DNA of 55,729 nt from Pseudomonas lactucae (lineage in GTDB: Bacteria > Pseudomonadota > Gammaproteobacteria > Pseudomonadales > Pseudomonadaceae), in the NCBI RefSeq assembly GCF_016937615.1, contig NZ_JAFHKI010000074.1, positions 1 through 55,729 of the forward strand. Reading direction: 5' to 3'. A program made the translations under genes and the position numbers. Below the pieces are notes generated by a model, which saw only the letters and a list, made by a program, of their open reading frames with translations, was not told the DNA's origin and ran no database searches. This document shows, one piece after another, positions 45,893-55,046 of the stretch. The number at the start of each line of letters is the position of its first letter. Within the stretch, counting starts at the first letter, position 1.

Positions 45893-46675
45893 GTGACCAC
45901 GACCATGCAGACCCCGAAGGATCAGCTCGTCACCCTCGCCGAGAAGCAAATGGTGACTGCGCTGATCGACAACGAATATACCCCGAGACAGAAGCTTGCA
46001 CTCACCTGTCGCATTCTTTTTGACGGCGGTCATGACTCCGGGCTGGCCGGGCAAATCACCGCACGCGCCGAAACGCCGGGCACCTATTATACGCAGCGCC
46101 TGGGCCTGGGTTTCGACGAGATCAGCGGGGCGAACCTGCTGGTGGTTGATGAAGACCTCAAAGTACTCAAAGGCCAAGGCATGGCGAATCCGGCCAATCG
46201 CTTTCACAGCTGGCTCTACAGGGCTCGTCCGGATGTGAACTGCATCATCCATACGCACCCGTTGCACAGCGCCACGCTGTCGATGCTGGAAGTGCCGCTT
46301 GCTGTCTCCCACATGGACATCTGCCCGCTGTTCGACGACTGCGCCTTTCTCAAGGAGTGGCCGGGTGTTCCGGTGGGCAATGAAGAAGGCGAGATCATTG
46401 CGAAGGCGATCGGTGACAAGCGCGCCATCCTGCTCTCCCACCACGGCTTGCTGATTGCCGGCGGCTCGATCGAAGAAGCGTGCGTGCTCGCGCTGCTGTT
46501 TGAGCGTGCGGCCAGGATGCAGTTGCTCGCCATGAGCGCGGGAGAAATCCGCCCGATTCCCGAAGTGTTGGGCAAGGAAGCTCACGATTGGATCTCCACC
46601 CCGAAACGCCACGGCGCCGCCTTCAGTTACTACGCACGGCGTGCGCTGCGTACCCATGGCGACTGCCTGGCCTGA
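45893..46675 (+). CDS. Class II aldolase/adducin-family protein
   Basis: This 260-residue protein belongs to the fuculose-phosphate aldolase/adducin family. Zn-ligand His residues are seen in IIHTHPLHSATLS and LSHHGLLIAGG, and an N-terminal GLAGQITAR resembles the phosphate or substrate loop (usually GNxS). The loop lacks the usual Asn-Ile-Ser/Gly-Asn pattern, so the substrate may not be a sugar phosphate. It may be an aldolase, a decarboxylase or an epimerase. It is transcribed away from the XRE-cupin gene and followed after 36 bases by the DapA-like gene. The start is GTG 45893; ATG 45905 is an alternative. Confidence 0.85.
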   Translation: MTTTMQTPKDQLVTLAEKQMVTALIDNEYTPRQKLALTCRILFDGGHDSGLAGQITARAETPGTYYTQRLGLGFDEISGANLLVVDEDLKVLKGQGMANPANRFHSWLYRARPDVNCIIHTHPLHSATLSMLEVPLAVSHMDICPLFDDCAFLKEWPGVPVGNEEGEIIAKAIGDKRAILLSHHGLLIAGGSIEEACVLALLFERAARMQLLAMSAGEIRPIPEVLGKEAHDWISTPKRHGAAFSYYARRALRTHGDCLA

Positions 46676-46711
46676 TCGTCTCTACACTCTAAAAATCGCA
46701 AGGTGCCTTGT

Positions 46712-47599
46712 ATGTCTACTTCTACTATTCGCGGCGTTATCGGCTACACCATCACCCCCTTCGCGCCAGACGGTTCACTGGACCTGGCGGCCCTGGGGCA
46801 ATCGATCGACAAGCTGATCGCCTCCGGCGTGCACGCCATCGCCCCCTTGGGCAGCACCGGGGAGGGCGCCTATCTTTGCGATCAGGAATGGGAGGCGGTG
46901 GTCCGTTTCAGCCAGGATCGAATTGCCGGTCGAGTACCGACGGTAGTCAGCGTTTCCGACCTGACCACGGCGCGCACCGTACAGCGTGCCCAACTGGCTG
47001 AATCCTGTGGTGCGACCGCTGTGATGGTGCTTCCGGTCTCTTACTGGAAGTTGACTGACGCGGAAATCGTCGATCACTACCTGGCTGTCGGTACGGCCAT
47101 CAACATTCCGATCATGCTCTACAACAACCCGGGCACCAGCGGCACTGACCTGTCGGTCGATTTGATCCTGCGGATTCTGCGCGAAGTGAAGAACGTCACC
47201 ATGGTCAAGGAGAGCACCGGTGACATTCAGCGCATGCACCGCCTGTACACGGCGACAGAGGGCAAGGTGGCCTTCTACAACGGCTGCAATCCGTTGACCC
47301 TGGAGGCCTTGGTGGCCGGTGCCACGGGCTGGTGTACCGCGGCGCCCAACCTCATTGCGCAACTGAACCTGGCGCTTTGGGACGCTGTCCAGGCCGGCCA
47401 GATGGCACAAGCGCGCGCCTTGTTTTATCGCCAGTACGAATTGCTGGAGTACATCACACGTCGTGGCCTGCCCACGACAATCAAGGCGGGCTTGAAGCTT
47501 CAGGGGCTGGACGTCGGCGCGCCACGCCTGCCACTTCAGGCGCTCGATGCTTCGGGCAGCGCTTACCTGAAAGCGCTGCTGGACGCGCTGACAGACTGA
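46712..47599 (+). CDS. Dihydrodipicolinate synthase (DapA)-family aldolase/lyase
   Basis: This 295-residue (beta/alpha)8 enzyme is of the pyruvate-type class I aldolase family. The active-site Tyr is in PIMLYNNPGTSG, the Schiff-base Lys in MVKESTGD, and the GSTGEG loop binds the keto-acid carboxylate. It is not the housekeeping DapA by context: its neighbours are an aldolase-like gene and an amidotransferase, not lysine genes. Members of this group include KDG, KDPG-like, hydroxyproline and N-acetylneuraminate lyases; the actual substrate is unknown. ATG 46712 has AAGGTG upstream. Confidence 0.88.
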   Translation: MSTSTIRGVIGYTITPFAPDGSLDLAALGQSIDKLIASGVHAIAPLGSTGEGAYLCDQEWEAVVRFSQDRIAGRVPTVVSVSDLTTARTVQRAQLAESCGATAVMVLPVSYWKLTDAEIVDHYLAVGTAINIPIMLYNNPGTSGTDLSVDLILRILREVKNVTMVKESTGDIQRMHRLYTATEGKVAFYNGCNPLTLEALVAGATGWCTAAPNLIAQLNLALWDAVQAGQMAQARALFYRQYELLEYITRRGLPTTIKAGLKLQGLDVGAPRLPLQALDASGSAYLKALLDALTD

Positions 47600-47678
47600 G
47601 CCGCTGCTTAAGCCCATAGGGTGATTGCGAAGAGGCAGTCACCTTGAATCCACCGTTGCGCAACCTGAGGGTAAAACA

Positions 47679-48398
47679 GTGAAAGTCCATTTCGTCATGC
47701 ACGAGTCCTTTGAAGCCCCCGGCGCGTTTGAGGATTGGGTAACCGCCCGGGGTTATCAAGCAAGCTATTCGCGCGTCTACAACTATGATGCCCTGCCGGA
47801 CGACGCTGCTGCGTTCGATCTGCTGGTCGTGCTGGGCGGCCCCCAGGACCCTGGCACGTCGCTTGAGCAATGCCCTCACTTCAACGCAGTGGCCGAATGC
47901 GAGTTGATCAACAAGGCCATCAGCGGCGGGAGGGCCGTGGTGGGTGTTTGCCTGGGTTCACAGTTGATCGGCGAAGCGCTGCAGGCGACGTTTGCACACA
48001 GCCCAGAGAAAGAAATCGGCAAATTTCCTATTCACCTGACCGAGGAAGGCCTGGCGAACCCGAAGTTTTCTCACTTCGGCAAAACCCTGGATGTCGGCCA
48101 TTGGCACAACGACATGCCCGGCCTCACCGCAGACGCGACGATTATTGCCCGCAGCGAAGGCTGCCCACGTCAAATCGTTGAATACAGCCCACTGGTCTAT
48201 GGTTTTCAGTGCCACATGGAGCTGACCAGAGACGTTGTAGAACTGCTTATCCAGGCATCGGAAGCGGAGCTGGCGACATTGACCGATCGACGTTTTGTCC
48301 AGCAACCCGCCGCATTACGGGAAAACGATTACACCGAGATGAACCAGAAGCTGTTCGTGTTTTTGGACAAGCTCGTGGCCGACTACCTGGCCCAGTAG
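47679..48398 (+). CDS. Class I glutamine amidotransferase (GMP synthase-like)
   Basis: This 239-residue protein is a stand-alone class I GATase. The nucleophile elbow is VGVCLGSQL, with the catalytic Cys, and the His is in FQCHMELT with Glu two residues on. LVVLGGPQDPG is the oxyanion strand. It lacks a synthetase domain, so it must act with a partner or as a gamma-glutamyl hydrolase-type enzyme. GTG 47679 has GAGGG upstream. It overlaps the convergent transporter gene by 16 bases. Confidence 0.88.
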   Translation: MKVHFVMHESFEAPGAFEDWVTARGYQASYSRVYNYDALPDDAAAFDLLVVLGGPQDPGTSLEQCPHFNAVAECELINKAISGGRAVVGVCLGSQLIGEALQATFAHSPEKEIGKFPIHLTEEGLANPKFSHFGKTLDVGHWHNDMPGLTADATIIARSEGCPRQIVEYSPLVYGFQCHMELTRDVVELLIQASEAELATLTDRRFVQQPAALRENDYTEMNQKLFVFLDKLVADYLAQ

Positions 48399-49327
48399 CG
48401 TCGGCTTTTCATGGATCGGCACCCCACGTAGATCACGATCAGGGTGCTGACACCCAATGAGGTCAACGCTAAAGCCAGGTTCAAGTCGTTTGCATCGGCG
48501 TGGTATACCCGAATAAGCGATGAAGCCAGCGCCGTCGAGGGAAAAGTGAATGCCCACCATTGCCGCGAGAAAGTCGATGTCACCAAGCGCTTGCCCAGGC
48601 TGAAGACCACCACGGCGAAAAATAACGAGGTCCATGCCAAACAGTCGACCCAACCGTTCGCCTCTCCTGCCACGTTGTACACGGCAATGGCAATCACTGC
48701 GGGAGCCGATACCAGGATGGCCAGGCCGGGCATGGCCGGGGCCGAAATCTTTGGGCTCACGAAAATGATGCGGTAGAGGATCAAAGGCAGAAACACCGCC
48801 CAGCACAACACCGCCGAAGTCAGCAGTATTTTGCAAAACGGCGCATACCCAAGCGTGACGCCGGCGAAGCTCGGAGAGGCATTGCCGACCATCGGTATCA
48901 GCCAGGCAGGGCTCAGTTCATTGTGGCTGACCTCCTCCAGAAACCAGTGCCGCAGCATGAAGCCCAAAAAGACGACTTGGGCACAAACCGCCACTGTCCA
49001 GAGACAGGCTGCGGCGATGTGGCTGTAAGGCAGCAGCGCCTGGGAAAGCAGCGCACCGGAGATCGTGGCGGCGCAGAAGAAGTTACGTCGCGACGGGTTC
49101 TGCCATTCCTGGATAACGTATTTCACGGCGTACGTCAGGCGAACAACCTGAAGCAGGATCAGCACGATAAAAATGCCCAGGCCAAGGCACAGCAGGCTTT
49201 CGCCCGCTTGCGCAGGCACGCCGAATTCCGATGCGGCGCTGCGCCATGCCAGGCCCAGGCCGGTAATACCCATGACAACGGAAAACAGATCGTAACTGAT
49301 GTGCTGAACTGAAAGTCGCAAGAGCAA
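48383..49327 (-). CDS. TehA/SLAC1-family membrane transporter
   Basis: This 314-residue protein has about ten hydrophobic spans and the family's start (DLFSVVMGITGLGLAWRSA) and later motifs (NASPSFAGVTLGYAPF, LPLILYRIIF). The tellurite-resistance/dicarboxylate transporter group moves anions or dicarboxylic acids. TTG 49327 has GAGG upstream; TTG 49321 is also possible. It is convergent with the amidotransferase and divergent from the MocR gene, so it may be the target of that regulator and may move the substrate or product of the aldolase genes (inference). Confidence 0.85.
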   Translation of the reverse strand: MLLRLSVQHISYDLFSVVMGITGLGLAWRSAASEFGVPAQAGESLLCLGLGIFIVLILLQVVRLTYAVKYVIQEWQNPSRRNFFCAATISGALLSQALLPYSHIAAACLWTVAVCAQVVFLGFMLRHWFLEEVSHNELSPAWLIPMVGNASPSFAGVTLGYAPFCKILLTSAVLCWAVFLPLILYRIIFVSPKISAPAMPGLAILVSAPAVIAIAVYNVAGEANGWVDCLAWTSLFFAVVVFSLGKRLVTSTFSRQWWAFTFPSTALASSLIRVYHADANDLNLALALTSLGVSTLIVIYVGCRSMKSRRYWAR

Positions 49328-49448
49328 ACCTCGTTTTTCTTCACGACTGTCATGAAGTTAACAGCGTGTGTGAGTGAGCGCATAGTGGCCTCCAGTTGCA
49401 CGCTTCCACAGATCCAATCCCTGATAAAAATTGGCGTCGAGGCTGATC

Positions 49449-50855
49449 ATGCTGGATATTCACTTGGACTTTTCCAGCCTGGCGTCGCCTCTGCATCTTC
49501 AGCTCTATGAGCAGATCGCATTGCAGATCGAGCAGTCATTACTGGTAACGGGAGAGCGCCTGCCGCCTACGCGAGCGCTCTCACAGCAACTGAACATTTC
49601 TCGCGGCAGCGTTGTGCGTGCTTACGAAACACTGGTATCGGCGGGCCTGTGCCGAAGCGAAACAGGGCGGGGCACGTTCGTGACTGGGTGGCCGGAGCGT
49701 GAGGGTAAACCGCCAGTGCTTTCCACGCGCCAATCTAAAAACAGGCTGGCCGAACCCGCTGTCGGTTCAGTGTCGTTGCTGCCAAGTCAGGCGAATGTTG
49801 ATCACTTGCCCATCAGCGATTTCCGAAACGCCTTTAACCGTACGTTGCGCTACCCCGCTCGGTTCTCACAATTTGGCGAGAGTGCGGGCGATTTTCGTCT
49901 GCGCTCGTTGGTGTGCGAGCACCTCCTGCCGGCGCGGGGTATTCACGCCACGCCGGAGCAAGTCCTGATTGTCCCAGGCACTCAGTACGCGTCAGTCCTG
50001 CTGGCGATGACCTTAAACAAAACCCATCGTCGCTTGCATTTCGGGGTTCCCGGTTATTTGGACATTGCCCGAAATTTCGATCGGTTTGGCTTTGACCTGG
50101 TTCCGCATGCCGTGGACGAAGAGGGGATGACCCTGCCCGAGTCGGCAGGTGATTCAGACGTCATTTATTGTATGCCCGAGCATCATTTCCCTCAGTGCGT
50201 TGCGCTCTCGGCGCAGCGTCGGCAAAGACTCCTGAGCTGGGCTGAGCTCAATAAGCTGTACATACTCGAGGACGACTACGACAGTGAATTCTATTTCAAT
50301 CGCATGCCGCAGCCTGCCTTGAAGGCGAATGACCCTCAAGAGCGGGTCATTTACCTGGGGACGTTCTCCAAGTCGTTATTCAATAGCCTGAGGCTGGGTT
50401 ATGTCGTTGCCAGTGAAGCGTTGATCAACTCATTGGCTTCGCTGCACTGGAACTTGTCGAGGGGCACCAGCAGCCTGTTGCAGCGCTGGGTCGGCGAGCT
50501 GATCGAGGCGGGCATGTACGAGCGGCATATCCGGCGCATGCGGTCGGTGTACAGAGTCAAAAGGGATGCGGTCGCCGAGCTGATCAATCGTCATTTTCCA
50601 TGCGCGCAGTTCACGCTTCCATCGGGAGGGCTTCAGCTACTTATCGAGTGCCCGGATAAACGCTGTTCAACTGCGATTTTTTTGTGGTGCAAAGAGAATG
50701 GCGTGAGGCTCGCAGATCCAGCCAATTATGTGTTGGACTGCCATTGCGGGCCTGACTTTATCGTGCTGGGTTTTGCCAACATCCCCCTCCATGACTTCGA
50801 GGCGTTGTTGCTCAAGCTCAAACACTTTTTGTCATGCATGGCTGTCGGAGTCTAA
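49449..50855 (+). CDS. MocR/PdxR-type regulator (GntR HTH fused to an aminotransferase fold)
   Basis: This 468-residue regulator has an N-terminal GntR winged HTH (about residues 10-75, LHLQLYEQIALQIEQSLL, then LPPTRALSQQLNISRGSVVRAYETL) and a class I aminotransferase domain with EDDYDSEF and the PLP-Lys in GTFSKSLFNSLRLGY. Family members sense PLP or amino-compound adducts. ATG 49449 has GAGG upstream. Its stop shares bases with the stop of the convergent gene at 50852. The nearest candidate target is the divergent TehA/SLAC1-type transporter. Confidence 0.9.
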   Translation: MLDIHLDFSSLASPLHLQLYEQIALQIEQSLLVTGERLPPTRALSQQLNISRGSVVRAYETLVSAGLCRSETGRGTFVTGWPEREGKPPVLSTRQSKNRLAEPAVGSVSLLPSQANVDHLPISDFRNAFNRTLRYPARFSQFGESAGDFRLRSLVCEHLLPARGIHATPEQVLIVPGTQYASVLLAMTLNKTHRRLHFGVPGYLDIARNFDRFGFDLVPHAVDEEGMTLPESAGDSDVIYCMPEHHFPQCVALSAQRRQRLLSWAELNKLYILEDDYDSEFYFNRMPQPALKANDPQERVIYLGTFSKSLFNSLRLGYVVASEALINSLASLHWNLSRGTSSLLQRWVGELIEAGMYERHIRRMRSVYRVKRDAVAELINRHFPCAQFTLPSGGLQLLIECPDKRCSTAIFLWCKENGVRLADPANYVLDCHCGPDFIVLGFANIPLHDFEALLLKLKHFLSCMAVGV

Positions 50856-51658
50856 CCAAGCATGTCTTTGACCTGCGCCAGCGTCACCTTCGGCACCACA
50901 CTCTGCGGAAGCCTCGAACACTCGGACAGGTTGTACACCCGGAAATCATCGCCCACGATCTTCTCGGCCATCAGTTCGAACGAGGGCAGTATGCGCGTGT
51001 AAAAATGCTGATCAAGCCCGCAGGGCGATCTGGCGACGGTATCGTTCTCATAAAAGCGTCCGGATTTTTCATCCAGGTCGACGCCGACCAGAAACACCGT
51101 GGAAAAACCCATATGGAATGCCAGCTGGACCGCCAGATACGCCACCGTCCGCGCATCAAAAAAGCCTTCGCGCATGTCCTTGCTGAACCCTACCGGCCTT
51201 TTGCGCAGAGGCAGTAGCGAGTGATCGGCGACCAGCGCTTCGTGTCTGCCCAGTACCGCATCCAGCCAGGACGGTCGTTCAGCCTTGGATAGCGGATAAA
51301 ACTCGCCGGCGGGTTTTATACGCGATATACGCAAATGGTCTTCCCACAGCGCGACTCGCTGACTGTTGGCCATGGCATAGTTGAATAGCGCCGGCTGTTG
51401 CAGGGAAAAGCTTCGGTCCGTACAGGCGTAAAAACACGGTTTGACGGCCGTGTTCAAAAATTTCGAAATGGCGCCGTTCATGGTGATCATCGGCACGTGC
51501 GCAAAGTCCTCCAGGGGAAATGACCTTGCCGATGGGCCGGAAGCAATGATGAAAACCGCGCCTGTTTCGACAGCGCGGCAGTTTGCAAAATCGTGCCTGA
51601 CCAGCTCATCCAGTGAGCCCGGTGCGGGCGCTACAGCGAGGCGGGACAGTGGTTTCAT
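50852..51658 (-). CDS. Rossmann-type protein resembling MAF/GT42 glycosyltransferases
   Basis: This 268-residue protein has an N-terminal strand and glycine loop (AVFIIASGPSARSFPLEDF), then VPMITMNGAISKF, and a central helix followed by a strand (YLAVQLAFHMGFSTVFLVGVDLD). This layout recalls DUF115/MAF and CST-type sialyltransferase-like proteins, which bind nucleotide-sugars and act on surface glycans. The match is a pattern resemblance, not a motif-level identification. ATG 51658 has GGTGAG upstream; GTG 51667 is possible. It stands alone on the minus strand and diverges from the TonB receptor. Confidence 0.6.
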   Translation of the reverse strand: MKPLSRLAVAPAPGSLDELVRHDFANCRAVETGAVFIIASGPSARSFPLEDFAHVPMITMNGAISKFLNTAVKPCFYACTDRSFSLQQPALFNYAMANSQRVALWEDHLRISRIKPAGEFYPLSKAERPSWLDAVLGRHEALVADHSLLPLRKRPVGFSKDMREGFFDARTVAYLAVQLAFHMGFSTVFLVGVDLDEKSGRFYENDTVARSPCGLDQHFYTRILPSFELMAEKIVGDDFRVYNLSECSRLPQSVVPKVTLAQVKDMLG

Positions 51659-51828
51659 AACGCTCACCGTTAAGTGAATTTAAAAGGCCTACACCACTCG
51701 ACCAGAGTTTTGTTACAGAGTTTCTTTGTTAAAAAAACGATACATAAGCGTTCGCTCGAAACGCGTGTCCCTTTTTTTCATCTCGCCTGTCATTCCAGGC
51801 AAGTGAATTAAATCGAGAGCCTTCTCCC

Positions 51829-54234
51829 ATGCCCGTTGCCGTCCCCTCGCGCTTGCGCCCGTTGCTCAAACTGAGCCTGATGCTGAGCCTCAGCGCCAGC
51901 CCGCTGTTCGTCCCCGTAAGCTTTGCCGAAGACAGCAACGCCCGGCGCAGCTACCAGGTGCCGGCGGGCAGCCTGAGCGCGGCATTGACCCGTTTTGCCG
52001 GGCTGTCGGGGGTCAACCTGTCGGTGGACCCGGCGCTGGTCAGCGGGCGCAGGAGCAGCGGTCTGTCCGGTGAATACGGCGTGGAAGAGGGCTTCGCGCG
52101 CTTGCTGCAAGGCTCCGGCCTGCAACTGCAACCCATGGGCGCGCAAGCCTACATGCTGGTGCCGGTGCCGGAAGGCGGCAGCCTGGAACTGGCGCCGACC
52201 TCGATCCTCGGCACCACCGGCCTGTACGACGGTGACACCTATGCCGGTGGTCAAGTGGCGCGCCGTGGCTCGCAAGGTTTGCTGGGCACGCGAGACTTCA
52301 TGGAAACGCCGTTCAGCATGACCACCTACACGGCGGATGCGGTCAAAAACCAGCAGGCGCGTACGCTGGGCGACCTGATCGCCAGCGACCCGTCGGTGCG
52401 CGCTACCAACCCGGCCGGTGGGCGCTATGAGCAGTTCACCATTCGCGGCTTCAGCCTGTTCAACAGCGATGTGTCGTACAACGGTCTCTACGGCGTGCTG
52501 CCGACCTACACCATCGACATGGAAATGGCTGACCGCGTCGACATCTTCAAAGGCCCCACCCAGTTGATCAACGGTATCTCGCCGCGTGGCAGCGTGGGCG
52601 GTGGGATCAACGTGGTGCCCAAGCGCGCCACCGACAAGGACATCACCTCGTTCACCGGCACCTGGGCCTCCGACAGCCAGGCGGGCGGCGCGGTGGACGT
52701 TGGCCGGCGCTTTGGCGAAGACAACCAGTTCGGCCTGCGTTTCAACGGCGTGAAGCAGTCCGGCGACACCGAATGGGATCACCAGAGCGTCGACCGCGAG
52801 ATGGCCGTGCTGGGCCTGGATTTTCGTGGTGAGCGCCTGCGTCTTTCCACCGACATCGGCCGCACCGAGCGTGACACCGATGCGCCCCAGGAGCGTGTGC
52901 AGGTCGCCGCTGCCGCGCCGGTGCCGAGCGCCAACGACGTGCGCCGCAACTACGCGCAGTCCTGGAGCAAGGCGCGCACTCAGGACACCTTCGGCACGGT
53001 GAATGCCGAATATGACCTCAGCGACTCGGTGATGCTTTACGGCGGCGTTGGCGCGCGCAAAAGTGACCACGACTTCCTGCGCCATGCCGTATCGGTGACC
53101 AATGCCGCGGGCGCATTCAGCGTGCAGCCCCGGGATTTCACCCGCGATGAGAACGTGCGTACCGCCACGGCTGGCGTGCGTAACTGGTTCCATACCGGGC
53201 CGGTGAGCCATGAGGTCAACCTGGCCGCCAGTTACTTCTATATGGACTTCACCAACGGCGGTGCGCGTTATGCGAACGCGTCGAGCAACCTCTACAACCC
53301 CGTGCAAACCCCAACGCCATCTGTGGCCACGCGCCAGGATGCGAAGGTGTACACCGAGAACAAATTCAGCGGCGTGGCGCTGTCCGACACCCTGGGCTTC
53401 TTCGATGACCGCTTGCTGCTCACCCTTGGCGCGCGCTGGCAGCGCGTCGTCGTCGACGACTGGAGCGACGGCATCAAGGGCGACACCCACTACGACGAAG
53501 AAAAGGTCTCGCCCTCCGGCGGCCTGCTGTTCAAGGCCACCGACAAGCTATCGTTGTACGCCAACTACATGGAAGGCTTGAGCCAGGGCAAGATCGCACC
53601 GTCCACGTCGATCAACGAAGACCAGATCTTCCCGCCGTTTATCAGCCGCCAGGTCGAAGTGGGCGCCAAGTACGACGCCGGTGCCTTCGCCGTAACCGCT
53701 GCGGTGTTCCGCATCAAGCAACCGGCGTATGAAACCAACGCCACCTCGCGGGTGTTCGGACCCAACGGCAAGCGCCAGAACACCGGTGCGGAGCTGAGTG
53801 TGTTCGGCGAACCGCTCAAGGGCGTGCGCTTGCTCGGCGGTGTGATGTACATCGACAGTAAGCTCAAGGACACCACCAACGGCACCTTCGACGGCAACCG
53901 CGCCCCGGCCACGCCGGAGTACAACGTCAACCTCGGCGCCGAATGGGACGTGCCGACCCTCGAAGGCCTGACCCTGACCAGCCGTGGCATCCACTCAAGC
54001 TCGCAGTATCTGGACCAGTCCAACATCAAGAAAATCGACGGATGGAACCGCATCGACGTCGGCGCGCGCTATGCCTTCAAGGTGGATGACAAACACGTCA
54101 CCCTGCGCGCGAATGTGGAGAACCTCGCCGATAAACGTTACTGGAGCTCGGCGGGTGCGTCGGATGACAGCGAGCCGGGGCTGACCTTGTCGACACCGCG
54201 TACGTACCTGCTGTCTGCCACCGTCGACTTCTGA
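51829..54234 (+). CDS. TonB-dependent siderophore receptor with an N-terminal STN signalling domain
   Basis: This 801-residue outer-membrane receptor has a signal peptide (about residues 1-34). The STN domain follows (about 40-90, YQVPAGSLSAALTRFAGLSGVNLSVDP), then a plug (TLGDLIASDPSVRATN, FTIRGFSLFNSDVSYNGLYG, DRVDIFKGP and GGGINVVPKRA) and a beta-barrel ending in an aromatic residue (YLLSATVDF), as outer-membrane insertion requires. STN domains normally signal to an anti-sigma factor and ECF sigma factor, but neither gene is next to it. No Fur box is clear in the 170-base upstream gap. The ligand is unknown. Confidence 0.93.
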   Translation: MPVAVPSRLRPLLKLSLMLSLSASPLFVPVSFAEDSNARRSYQVPAGSLSAALTRFAGLSGVNLSVDPALVSGRRSSGLSGEYGVEEGFARLLQGSGLQLQPMGAQAYMLVPVPEGGSLELAPTSILGTTGLYDGDTYAGGQVARRGSQGLLGTRDFMETPFSMTTYTADAVKNQQARTLGDLIASDPSVRATNPAGGRYEQFTIRGFSLFNSDVSYNGLYGVLPTYTIDMEMADRVDIFKGPTQLINGISPRGSVGGGINVVPKRATDKDITSFTGTWASDSQAGGAVDVGRRFGEDNQFGLRFNGVKQSGDTEWDHQSVDREMAVLGLDFRGERLRLSTDIGRTERDTDAPQERVQVAAAAPVPSANDVRRNYAQSWSKARTQDTFGTVNAEYDLSDSVMLYGGVGARKSDHDFLRHAVSVTNAAGAFSVQPRDFTRDENVRTATAGVRNWFHTGPVSHEVNLAASYFYMDFTNGGARYANASSNLYNPVQTPTPSVATRQDAKVYTENKFSGVALSDTLGFFDDRLLLTLGARWQRVVVDDWSDGIKGDTHYDEEKVSPSGGLLFKATDKLSLYANYMEGLSQGKIAPSTSINEDQIFPPFISRQVEVGAKYDAGAFAVTAAVFRIKQPAYETNATSRVFGPNGKRQNTGAELSVFGEPLKGVRLLGGVMYIDSKLKDTTNGTFDGNRAPATPEYNVNLGAEWDVPTLEGLTLTSRGIHSSSQYLDQSNIKKIDGWNRIDVGARYAFKVDDKHVTLRANVENLADKRYWSSAGASDDSEPGLTLSTPRTYLLSATVDF

Positions 54235-54379
54235 ACCGGGGGGAGGGCAGGACGTTGGCGTCAGTGGCCGTCCACACCTGTTCCGCCAGAACGTCCTCTT
54301 GATCATTGGGGGCAATATCGACGTCGACGTTGCCTGAATTGCCCACTGCCTTTAAGGCACACGCTCTGGAGATGACGCC

Positions 54380-54983
54380 ATGCAGATAACCGCTGCTCAG
54401 ATCAAACAGATTCTGCCTCAGGTTGAGGAAACCATGCCGCTCGTAGCCCCCCTCAACGCGGCTATGGCGCGCTTTCAGATCAGCACATCACAGCGGGCCG
54501 CCGCGTTCATTGCGCAAATCGGCTGTGAGTCGGCGCAACTCGATAGGCTGGTGGAAAACCTCAACTACAGTGCACAGGCACTTGTGCGCGTCTGGCCGAG
54601 GCATTTCACATTGGAACTCGCCGAGGAAGTTGCCCATGACCCCGAAAAAATTGCCAACATCGCATATGCGTTTCGCATGGGGAATGGCCCGGTGGAATCC
54701 GGGGACGGTTGGAAGTACCGGGGGCGTGGTTTTGGTCACGGGCCGGGACAATTACCAGTCTATCGGCGATGCCCTGAGTCTGGATTTGCTGGCGCATCCG
54801 GAGCTGCTCCAGCAACCGGAATATGCCGCACTGTCGGCGGCGCGCTTCTGGTCGGTCAGCGGCTTGAATACCCTGGCAGACAAAGGCGAGTTCGAAGCAA
54901 TCACCCTGAAGATCAATGGCGGGCTCGATGGTGAAACCGATCGATTGGCGTTTTATCAACGTGCGTTGACGGTCCTGGGCTGA
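54380..54983 (+). pseudogene. GH19 lysozyme/chitinase-like gene, broken by a small deletion
   Basis: The frame from ATG 54380 encodes a GH19-type glycoside hydrolase, of the kind found in prophage endolysins and pseudomonad chitinases: FIAQIGCESAQLDRLVENLNYS, then GDGWKYRGRG. The homologous sequence continues in another frame from about 54735: VTGRDNYQSIGDALS to ARFWSVSGLNTLADKGEFEAI. Family members read YRGRG(LIQ)VTGRDNY, but here only TTTG stands where nine bases are expected, so about five bases are lost at 54731-54734. The remaining frame gives a missense tail ending at 54934. No phage genes are next to it. Confidence 0.8.
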
Positions 54984-55046
54984 ACCGCAATTGCGGCCCA
55001 GGGGCAATTTGGATACGGTGCATGTCTGCCCATAAGGACCGTGCCC

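Noticed and set aside
46712..47599. Housekeeping dapA of lysine synthesis
   Set aside because: Active-site residues fit the wider lyase family, but the operon context is catabolic-type and no lysine genes are near.
40931..51660. Genomic island integrated at tRNA-Pro
   Set aside because: No integrase gene and no second copy of the tRNA 3' end were seen within the window, so an island boundary cannot be supported.
51668..51828. Fur box upstream of the TonB-dependent receptor
   Set aside because: No run resembling GATAATGATAATCATTATC was found; a GCGTT-N7-AACGC pair at 51748 is too weak to name.
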